Positions 1 to 4,420 of a stretch of DNA of 5,121 bases are shown here, piece by piece; position 1 is the first letter of the stretch, and each line of letters opens with the position of its first letter. The translations under genes and the position numbers were made by a program. The notes beneath the pieces were generated by a model that worked only from the letters and a program-made list of their open reading frames with translations, searched no databases and was not told where the DNA came from. This stretch comes from Armatimonadota bacterium (GTDB lineage: Bacteria; Armatimonadota; Hebobacteria; CAIYQO01), in NCBI GenBank assembly GCA_022708765.1, contig JAKIYB010000355.1:1-5121 (forward strand), read 5' to 3'.

Positions 1-288
1 GGCGATTATCGCACCGATGAGATCGCAGCGGTCGGGCACCGTCTTGTCGACATGCCAACCCCACAGCAGCGCAAGCATGATGAAGATGCCGCCGTACGCG
101 GCATACACGCGCCCGAAGTGCGCGGGCTGCAGGGTGGGGATGATCCCGTAGAGGATGAGAATCATGCCGCCCAGCACCGCCAGCCAGGCACTTTTCCCCT
201 CACGAATCCACAGCCAGACGAGATAGCCCCCGCCGATTTCGCACAAGCCGGCCAGCACAAAGAAGAGTAACGACTTGATATAGACCAT
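1..288 (-). CDS. ynfA: YnfA/UPF0060 family small membrane protein (3' end cut by window edge)
   Basis: Small inner-membrane protein of the UPF0060 (YnfA) family, which is distantly related to small multidrug-resistance transporters; its substrate is not settled. The 96 visible residues begin MVYIKSLLFFVLAGLCEIGG and include the family hallmarks CEIGGGYLVWLW (about residues 16-27) and GRVYAAYGGIF (about 60-70). Three hydrophobic segments are visible (about residues 5-25, 33-50 and 63-78). The E. coli protein has about 108 residues, so roughly a dozen residues, including the last helix, lie beyond the left edge. The ATG at 288 matches the family start; an in-frame GTG lies directly upstream at 291, and the ribosome-binding site (a GGTGGGG stretch) is weak. 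It lies 113 bp downstream of the M23-like gene on the same strand and has its own candidate promoter, so it may be transcribed separately. Family assignment is confident; the transport function is unproven. Confidence 0.93.
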   Translation of the reverse strand, partial: MVYIKSLLFFVLAGLCEIGGGYLVWLWIREGKSAWLAVLGGMILILYGIIPTLQPAHFGRVYAAYGGIFIMLALLWGWHVDKTVPDRCDLIGAIIA

Positions 289-326
289 CACATGCCCCAC
301 CGTCTCCGTCCCTGGGGGAAAGGCAC

Positions 327-356
327 AGTATATCAGCAGCGATTTCCGGCAGGCAA
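327..356 (-). promoter_or_regulatory. Probable promoter of ynfA
   Basis: On the minus strand a TTGCCT box (356-351) and a TATACT box (332-327) are separated by 18 bp. Transcription would start near 320, about 30 nt before the ynfA start codon. The -10 matches the sigma-70 consensus at 5 of 6 positions and the -35 at 4 of 6. The rest of the 289-401 gap shows no clear terminator after the M23-like gene. Confidence 0.5.
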
Positions 357-401
357 GGCGTTCGCGATGCGCCCGCATGTGTGAAGAGGGTATGGATGAC
401 G

Positions 402-1400
402 TTACCGTTGCCGGAAGATCGCCCAGAACAGGATCCACGGGTCCAGCCAGTAGGCGCCGCCCTGTTCAATTACCTGGAAGAGGAAGTGCGTGTGCTCGTG
501 CAGGCCGACGGCGACGCCGGCGGTGGTGGCATAGGGCGTGCCGGCGGGCAGGGGGGTGTGCTCGGGGACGAGCAGGTTGATGACGTGGTGCGCCTGCAGC
601 GCCCATGCCGACCCATCCGGCCAGCGGCGGGTGCCGCGCCAGCGGTTGTTGCCGAAGCCGGCGGCGGTGGCGTGGAAGAGGTACTGATCGTCTACGGCGA
701 TGGGCGTGGTGAGCACGGTGCCCGCCGACATGTTGATGTCCAGCCCGCAGTGCGCGGCGATGCCGCCGTACGGCCCCATCCAGCAGTCTTCGCCGCAATA
801 GCAATCGCGGATATCCAGGCGTCCCTCCGCGTTGGGATACCAGGGGGACAGCGGTTCCGGGCAGATGGGCGAGTCGGCTTCCTGCACGGCGAAGCGCGCG
901 GCATGGTCCGGCGCGCAGACGAAGCCCCACCGCTCGTCCTTTTCCACCAGAAACCCGCCGTGTCGCGCGAAGGCGCAGGCCGTCGCGTCGAACCAGATCC
1001 GCACGCCGTCTATGACCCAGGGTTCATAAAAACTCGCCTGCGACCCCACTTCGCGCCGCAGGACATAGTCCTTCCCATTGACGCGCGCGGCGCAGGAGAA
1101 GGCATAGACGGAAATGTCGCCGCGCCCATGTCCGCCATCCGTGTTCCCGTACCGCTCGTCATACTCGCGCGCGACCACCTCCGCCGCGGTTTCCAGCAGC
1201 GTCATCTCCCACACGCTCCCGCGACGCAGGCTGAACCGGAGCGTCTCACCGTGGTGCAGGCCGAAGGGCGTCAGGGTCGGCTTGGCTACGCGTTCCAGCA
1301 TGGGGTCTACCTCACTGTGGTGCTTCAGTCGTTCCGCAACCGCTGTGATGCACTCTTTCCGGCGGAACAGGCTCGGAACGGTCGTACAGTCATCGAGCAT
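402..1400 (-). CDS. M23-like (LytM/lysostaphin-fold) metallopeptidase domain protein, cytoplasmic-looking
   Basis: A 332-residue protein whose C-terminal third resembles the M23 peptidase fold, a zinc-dependent class that usually cleaves peptidoglycan cross-bridges. The metal-site motif HxGxD is present as HCGLD (H217, D221), and the later HxH is present as HTH (H303, H305) in HEHTHFLFQV. An AHH at 270-272 sits where M23 proteins have another conserved histidine. About 200 N-terminal residues are not recognised; they contain a cysteine-rich stretch, DCYCGEDC, at 199-206. There is no signal peptide, lipobox or membrane segment, which is odd for a cell-wall enzyme, so the substrate may differ or the fold may serve another role. 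The ATG at 1400 is supported by GGAG 7 nt upstream and by an in-frame stop at 1418-1416 that excludes a longer form. A long open frame on the opposite strand (381-1490) is an antisense artefact of high GC. Catalytic activity is inferred only from motifs. Confidence 0.82.
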   Translation of the reverse strand: MLDDCTTVPSLFRRKECITAVAERLKHHSEVDPMLERVAKPTLTPFGLHHGETLRFSLRRGSVWEMTLLETAAEVVAREYDERYGNTDGGHGRGDISVYAFSCAARVNGKDYVLRREVGSQASFYEPWVIDGVRIWFDATACAFARHGGFLVEKDERWGFVCAPDHAARFAVQEADSPICPEPLSPWYPNAEGRLDIRDCYCGEDCWMGPYGGIAAHCGLDINMSAGTVLTTPIAVDDQYLFHATAAGFGNNRWRGTRRWPDGSAWALQAHHVINLLVPEHTPLPAGTPYATTAGVAVGLHEHTHFLFQVIEQGGAYWLDPWILFWAIFRQR

Positions 1401-1465
1401 GCGGCCACTCCATATTTAGCGGACATTTTCTGTGAAAGTCAAGTACTACTACCGACATCACTATC

Positions 1466-1487
1466 GCCACCCCCTGAAGGAGGTGGC
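1466..1487 (+). promoter_or_regulatory. Hairpin sequestering a perfect Shine-Dalgarno sequence
   Basis: GCCACCCCC (1466-1474) pairs with GGAGGTGGC (1479-1487) around a TGAA loop, with one mismatch. The 3' arm and loop contain AAGGAGGTG (1477-1485), a near-perfect complement of the 16S rRNA 3' end, placed 7 nt before an ATG at 1493. The frame that follows (60 codons, to 1675) does not look like a natural protein and overlaps the long hairpin, so translation is doubtful. The hairpin itself is plain in the sequence. Confidence 0.45.
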
Positions 1488-1542
1488 TGACGATGGGAAG
1501 CACGCCCAAGCGCGCTGGTGACCTGCAGAACTCAAGGCGCTT

Positions 1543-1699
1543 ATGCTCTTTGACAAATGCATCGCGCTATGGTGGGGAATGCGGGCACTGCAGTACCCCC
1601 TGCGAGGCCATGCGGCCAGGCGTCCCTCCGCAGGGACGCACCGGTTCGCGCAGACCAACCGGGTACCGCGCATAGCGCTATGCAAATATCAAAGAGCAT
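1543..1699. repeat. Long imperfect inverted repeat (29-nt arms) with structured loop
   Basis: The arms 1543-1571 and 1671-1699 are complementary at 25 of 29 positions; both start, in their own orientation, with ATGCTCTTTGA. The 99-nt interior contains a perfect 8-bp hairpin (GCGTCCCT 1620-1627, AGGGACGC 1632-1639, loop CCGC), a GGCC-ATGC-GGCC mini-hairpin (1607-1617), and a CCGGTT/AACCGG pair. CCCCCTG at 1596-1602 is complementary to CAGGGGG at 1700-1706, directly next to the right arm, which would make an H-type pseudoknot with coaxial stacking. Confidence 0.8.
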
Positions 1700-1780
1700 C
1701 AGGGGGGCAGGAGATGAAAGACGGTAGTAGTACAAGGGACGCTCACTCGCCCAGGTTACGACACCGCGTATACAGGGAAA

Positions 1781-1797
1781 GCGGCGATGCTCGCCGC
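1781..1797 (+). other. Perfect 7-bp GC-rich hairpin
   Basis: GCGGCGA and TCGCCGC flank a TGC loop. No T-tract follows, so it is not a terminator alone. It lies between the inverted-repeat element and the terminator and would be part of any transcript ending at 1868. Confidence 0.6.
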
Positions 1798-1812
1798 GCT
1801 CCAAAGGGGCCG

Positions 1813-1868
1813 TGTATCACCCCGCACACCATGTAATTTTTCAAAATGCGGGGTGATACATCTTTTTT
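1813..1868 (+). terminator. Strong intrinsic terminator, rightward, with no upstream gene
   Basis: A perfect 14-bp stem (TGTATCACCCCGCA at 1813-1826 with its complement at 1847-1860) encloses a 20-nt loop and is followed by TCTTTTTT (1861-1868). No T-tract exists on the other side, so it works only for plus-strand transcription. The genes to its left are all on the minus strand, so it must end an unannotated plus-strand transcript or be a relic. Confidence 0.87.
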
Positions 1869-2045
1869 CCCGTGCTCACGCGTCCGGTCGTTCCCCGGCT
1901 TCCGGAGTGACGGGCACACGCCGGCCGGCGGCAGGTCGAGTAGTGCGCTTTCAGGTAACCCAGCATCGGCAATCGCGCCTTTCTAGCAGAACAAGCGTTT
2001 GTTGTGCGGGATTATAACAACGCATGTTTGATTTGTCAAGGGGTT
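1869..2045. other. Non-coding spacer
   Basis: No credible gene was seen on either strand. The only notable feature is a perfect 12-bp palindrome, CGCCGGCCGGCG, at 1919-1930. The right part (from about 1990) becomes AT-rich and contains TTATAA at 2012-2017, but no -35 box at suitable spacing. Confidence 0.5.
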
Positions 2046-2083
2046 GGGAGAGGGATTTTCATCGCAGAGTATGCGGAGAGATT
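2046..2083. repeat. CGCAGAG/GCGGAGAG dispersed repeat, copy 1
   Basis: The segment reads GGGAGAGGGATTTTC, AT, CGCAGAG, TAT, GCGGAGAG, ATT. It aligns with 2231-2266 with a 2-nt gap and few substitutions. Purine-rich CGCAGAG-type intergenic repeats are familiar from several GC-rich environmental genomes; the function is unknown. Confidence 0.65.
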
Positions 2084-2139
2084 CATTTCCGGTTTCGTAT
2101 CGCATGCCGGCGTCTCACCCCACCCCGGCCTGAAGGCCA

Positions 2140-2175
2140 CCCCTCCCCCGGCCGCCATCCTGGCTGGGAGAGGGG
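2140..2175. repeat. Imperfect GC-rich palindrome (REP-like)
   Basis: CCCCTC (2140-2145), CCC (2147-2149) and GCC (2151-2153) pair with GGC (2162-2164), GGG (2166-2168) and GAGGGG (2170-2175), with single mismatches between the blocks and an 8-nt loop. There is no T-tract. It lies between the two copies of the CGCAGAG repeat and may belong to the same composite repeat unit. Confidence 0.55.
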
Positions 2176-2230
2176 ATACGGAGTGAAGATTCAAACACAG
2201 GAGACGATTTTGGCTCTGGGTAGCGCGGGT

Positions 2231-2266
2231 GGAGAGAGGATTTTCCGCAGAGGGCGCGGAGAGGTT
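2231..2266. repeat. CGCAGAG/GCGGAGAG dispersed repeat, copy 2
   Basis: The segment reads GGAGAGAGGATTTTC, CGCAGAG, GGC, GCGGAGAG, GTT: the same order of blocks as 2046-2083, in direct orientation, with starts 185 bp apart. Confidence 0.65.
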
Positions 2267-2283
2267 GGGGATGGGAGGTGAAG

Positions 2284-2315
2284 AAACAGGGGACAGTGGA
2301 GGCTGTCGCCTGTTT
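2284..2315. other. Hairpin just upstream of the toxin-antitoxin promoter
   Basis: AACAGG (2285-2290) and GACAG (2292-2296) pair with CTGTC (2303-2307) and CCTGTT (2309-2314), giving 11 pairs with a single G-G mismatch, plus an A-T pair at the base. The trailing TTCTGTG is a poor T-tract, so at best it is a weak rightward terminator that shields the operon from upstream transcription. It could equally be a border repeat. Confidence 0.5.
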
Positions 2316-2335
2316 TCTGTGAAAAAAGGGTTGTG

Positions 2336-2365
2336 ATGACAATTCAGTACCATCATTGTTATACT
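2336..2365 (+). promoter_or_regulatory. Promoter of the XRE-ImmA / DUF4411 operon
   Basis: ATGACA (2336-2341) and TATACT (2360-2365) each match the sigma-70 consensus at 5 of 6 positions, with 18 bp between them. Transcription would start near 2372, giving a leader of about 30 nt before the ATG at 2404. The ribosome-binding site in that leader is poor, with no AGGAGG-like stretch close to the start, so translation initiation of the first gene may be weak. Confidence 0.7.
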
Positions 2366-2374
2366 ATCAATGAT
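2352..2374. promoter_or_regulatory. Palindromic operator overlapping the -10 box
   Basis: ATCATTG (2352-2358) and CAATGAT (2368-2374) form a perfect 7-bp inverted repeat with a 9-nt centre that contains most of the -10 hexamer. A dimeric helix-turn-helix protein bound here would block RNA polymerase. The adjacent gene encodes such a domain, so autorepression is the simplest reading, though it is inferred. Confidence 0.65.
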
Positions 2375-2403
2375 CTGCATGGGATCTTCGGGGCACCCTA
2401 TCT

Positions 2404-3567
2404 ATGAGCACCGCCTATAAAGTAAAACTCAATAATCCCGCAGTTCTAACTTGGGCGCGTACCGAGATGGGACTTGATATCGCAGATATCGCAGACCACT
2501 TCGGAAAGCCTGAAGATGAGATCAGAGGGTGGGAGTCGGGAAGTGATGCTCCGACCTATCGCCAACTCGAAAAGTTAGCAAAGAAGTTGAAGCGCCCACT
2601 TTCTGCGTTCTTCATGCCAACGGTCCCTCCATCGACACCCTTGCCGGATGATCACAGAACAATGCCTGGAGTCATTCCGGGGGGGTATACCCCAGAGACC
2701 CTTTTCGCGTTCCGTCAAGTGCGTAACATGCTTGGTGATACGCGTGAGCTACTGGATGAACTCGGGTATGGAATCGTCTATTCTTTGCCCCAATGGACTC
2801 GCCGTGACGATCCTGATCTGATGGCAGATCGATTGCGACATCAACTCGGCGTTACAATGGAAACGCAGATCAAGGAGCTTGAAAGTCATTATGCTGCGAT
2901 TGATCTGTGGAGAAGCATGCTCTTTGATCATGGGGTCATAATACGCGTGTGTCGTATGCCATTGGCTGATGTTCGAGCTTTCTGTTTCTTCTCTGACGAA
3001 CTAGCAGGGATCGGCCTATCGAACGAGGATCGTGAACACGGTAGAATCTTCTCGCTCTTTCACGAAGTAGCCCATTTGGGATTACAATCGCCTGGTGTTA
3101 GCGGCGTCGTGAGCCAAGCAGCGAGTAGCGGGTCGCATAATCAAGACCTTGAGCAGTATTGTGATCGTTTTGCCGCCGCCTTCCTGATGCCATCTTCCGA
3201 TGCTGCAGTTCACGAATCGCTCGTGCGTTTATCACATAACTTTGTTCTCGAAGGCGCACAGCTCGTTGCGCGTCGTTTCAAAGTGAGTAAATATGTTGCT
3301 GCTCGCCGTGCCCTTGACCTTGGATATGTTCAGGGGGATATCTACTGGAAAGCCGTCAATCTGTGGATGGCTCTCGACCGCAAACTCGCCCGTGAGAAGA
3401 AGGAACGGGGAGGAGGCGGTGGGGATTACAACGCCACTCAAGTTAGCTATACAGGGAAGCGATTTGTATCGCTTGTAGTTCAAGCAGTCAATCGGGGATT
3501 AATCTCATCAGTGGAGGCTGGAAGGCTCATCGGCGTAAACCCAGCTATTGTCGATGCTATGCGCTAA
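2404..3567 (+). CDS. XRE helix-turn-helix / ImmA-IrrE (M78-type) metallopeptidase protein, probable antitoxin-regulator
   Basis: A 387-residue two-domain protein. Residues about 10-70 form an XRE-type helix-turn-helix (LDIADIADHFGKPEDEIRGWE, then PTYRQLEKLAKKLKRPLSAFF), the usual N-terminal layout of COG2856 proteins. Residues about 160-310 are an ImmA/IrrE domain with the zinc motif HEVAH (H220, E221, H224) and the downstream EQYCDRFAAAFLMP (250-263), whose E250 is the likely third ligand. A five-glycine run (336-340) joins a C-terminal segment of about 45 residues seen in longer members of the family. Relatives cleave phage or element repressors (ImmA) or act as antitoxins of neighbouring toxins. 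Here the gene precedes a PIN-like gene by 15-24 nt on the same strand, so an antitoxin role with autorepression is likely; with intact metal residues it could be a working protease. Composition is clearly more AT-rich than the flanks. The ATG at 2404 fits the family N-terminus despite a weak ribosome-binding site. Confidence 0.9.
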   Translation: MSTAYKVKLNNPAVLTWARTEMGLDIADIADHFGKPEDEIRGWESGSDAPTYRQLEKLAKKLKRPLSAFFMPTVPPSTPLPDDHRTMPGVIPGGYTPETLFAFRQVRNMLGDTRELLDELGYGIVYSLPQWTRRDDPDLMADRLRHQLGVTMETQIKELESHYAAIDLWRSMLFDHGVIIRVCRMPLADVRAFCFFSDELAGIGLSNEDREHGRIFSLFHEVAHLGLQSPGVSGVVSQAASSGSHNQDLEQYCDRFAAAFLMPSSDAAVHESLVRLSHNFVLEGAQLVARRFKVSKYVAARRALDLGYVQGDIYWKAVNLWMALDRKLAREKKERGGGGGDYNATQVSYTGKRFVSLVVQAVNRGLISSVEAGRLIGVNPAIVDAMR

Positions 3568-3591
3568 TGACTATTCAGAGTAGTGTTCTCT

Positions 3592-4137
3592 ATGTCTCGA
3601 CCCACCTATACATGTTACAGTGTTGATGCTTGTACGATGATAAAGCTGAAGGATATGCTCCCGGCAGACTTATTCAAATCTGCCTGGGGGGAGGTTGAAC
3701 GTCTGGTAGCAGATAACCGTTGGCGCATCTTCGACCATGTCGCGGGCGAGATTCACGGAGAGACCATTCAGGAATGGTTGCGCAGAAATGCCGACGCCGT
3801 AGTTCCCTTTGATGAGCAGTTCAATGCATATTTGAACCGCTTCATGATTGAGCTTGATTTATATGGCATACACATGATCAACCCGCAGGTAGATAAGGAT
3901 GGTGGAGACCCCTTTGTCATTACGCTTGCGCTTATGCTTGAGCGACGAGACCTCTCAGACTTACGGAAACGCACAACCGGTGATGCCTGTTGTGTTTTAA
4001 CGAATGAAGCCCCCAAAAAGAATAAGGTGAATATCCCACACGTTTGTGACATTTATGGTTTGCCACATATGAACCTCTTCGACTTTATGCGACACCACGG
4101 TTGGGAGATATCCCTAACGGTCAAACATCCGGAATAG
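3592..4137 (+). CDS. DUF4411 PIN-like domain protein, probable ribonuclease toxin
   Basis: A 181-residue protein from the ATG at 3592; an in-frame GTG at 3583 would add three residues. It has the DUF4411 (PIN-like) pattern: an N-terminal YSVDACTMIKL carrying the first acidic residue (D12 in this numbering), an acidic helix after GEIHGE, the central GGDPFVITLAL (D106), VLTNE, and near the end NIPHVCDIYG followed by FDFMRHHGW. PIN domains are Mg2+-dependent nucleases that often cut tRNA, rRNA or mRNA as toxins. The conserved acidic residues appear intact, so it is probably active. It is the second gene of the operon, 24 nt after the XRE-ImmA gene; that pairing is typical for this family. Ribosome-binding sites for both candidate starts are poor, so translational coupling with the upstream gene is plausible; I prefer the ATG because family members begin just before the YxxD motif. 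The target RNA is unknown. Confidence 0.85.
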   Translation: MSRPTYTCYSVDACTMIKLKDMLPADLFKSAWGEVERLVADNRWRIFDHVAGEIHGETIQEWLRRNADAVVPFDEQFNAYLNRFMIELDLYGIHMINPQVDKDGGDPFVITLALMLERRDLSDLRKRTTGDACCVLTNEAPKKNKVNIPHVCDIYGLPHMNLFDFMRHHGWEISLTVKHPE

Positions 4138-4363
4138 CCTTCTCTATTATACAGGATACCCAGCGGAAGCGTCCAATATCGGATAACGTTGCCGGTCGTC
4201 CGTCACAGGCATAGGTCAATCATATACCAGATGTGATTAGAATAGCTGTCTGAGATGGAAGACCCCATTTTATTCGACCCCTGCTAAAAGTAGATGAAAG
4301 GGAGGTGGTGACGGCAAAGGAAGCCGAATCCCCCAAAACCGGACCAAGCCCACCCTCTCCGCA
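4138..4363. other. Intergenic spacer with a possible element remnant
   Basis: No clear terminator follows the DUF4411 gene. A small CTGCT-AAA-AGTAG hairpin lies at about 4281-4293, just before the segment 4295-4324, whose block order resembles 1475-1501 of the inverted-repeat element. No open frame here looks like a protein; a long minus-strand frame (4972-4220) is antisense to the URO-D gene. Confidence 0.45.
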
Positions 4364-4392
4364 TTGACACGCCACCCTTCGCCCGTTATCAT
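4364..4392 (+). promoter_or_regulatory. Near-consensus sigma-70 promoter of the URO-D family gene
   Basis: A perfect TTGACA (4364-4369) and a TATCAT box (4387-4392, 5 of 6 matches) are separated by the ideal 17 bp. Transcription would start near 4399, leaving a leader of about 22 nt that contains the ribosome-binding site. No operator-like repeat was noticed. Confidence 0.8.
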
Positions 4393-4420
4393 GCCGGAAA
4401 CTTCCCCGGAGGACTGCCCC

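Larger units (their letters stand above)
1444..1732. mobile_element. MITE-like inverted-repeat element with 4-bp flanking duplication
   Basis: Perfect 11-bp terminal inverted repeats, TACTACTACCG at 1444-1454 and CGGTAGTAGTA at 1722-1732, are each flanked on the outside by CAAG (1440-1443 and 1733-1736), as a 4-bp target-site duplication would leave. The 289-bp interior has no credible transposase, so if mobile it would be non-autonomous. The left CAAG abuts the 5' region of the M23-like gene. The complementarity can also be read as the closing helix of a structured RNA (12 bp if the flanking G1443-C1733 pair is included). The parent insertion-sequence family cannot be told from these ends. 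The ends are certain; mobility is inference. Confidence 0.5.
1443..1868 (+). ncRNA. Candidate structured non-coding RNA ending at an intrinsic terminator
   Basis: This stretch has no convincing protein gene but carries nested, well-formed helices and ends at a strong rightward terminator. In order: a 12-bp closing helix (1443-1454 with 1722-1733), a 9-bp hairpin with one mismatch (1466-1487), a 29-nt imperfect helix with 25 matches (1543-1571 with 1671-1699), an internal perfect 8-bp hairpin (1620-1639), a possible 7-bp pseudoknot (1596-1602 with 1700-1706), a 7-bp hairpin (1781-1797), and the terminator (1813-1868). I compared it by eye with RNase P RNA, tmRNA, SRP RNA, 6S RNA, the T-box and group I/II intron signatures and found no match. 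I see no clear promoter, so the 5' end is a guess, and the region may instead be a transposable element followed by an unrelated terminator. Confidence 0.4.

Noticed and set aside
1413..1442. Minus-strand promoter for the M23-like gene (TTGACT, 18 bp, TAAATA)
   Set aside because: The -10 is poor and transcription would start so close to the ATG that the ribosome-binding site would be left out.
381..1490. Long plus-strand open frame (369 codons)
   Set aside because: It is antisense to the M23-like gene; the minus frame has family motifs and a good ribosome-binding site, while this translation is low-complexity and resembles nothing.
1660..1671. T-box-like GGGTACCGCG
   Set aside because: The conserved AGGGTGGNACCGCG is incomplete, the motif sits inside the long hairpin, the terminator is 150 nt away, and no aminoacyl-tRNA or amino-acid gene follows.
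1493..1675. Sixty-codon frame after the Shine-Dalgarno at 1477-1485
   Set aside because: The translation is not protein-like and runs through the long inverted repeat; kept only as part of the hairpin finding.
1443..1733. Retron msr-msd, with 1443-1454 and 1722-1733 as a1/a2
   Set aside because: The nested layout is reminiscent, but no reverse transcriptase gene is in the window and no clear AGC branching site follows the left arm.
2024..2380. Open frames on both strands (2024-2281 plus, 2380-2036 minus)
   Set aside because: Their translations are just the repeats and palindromes of the spacer; no initiation signal or family resemblance.
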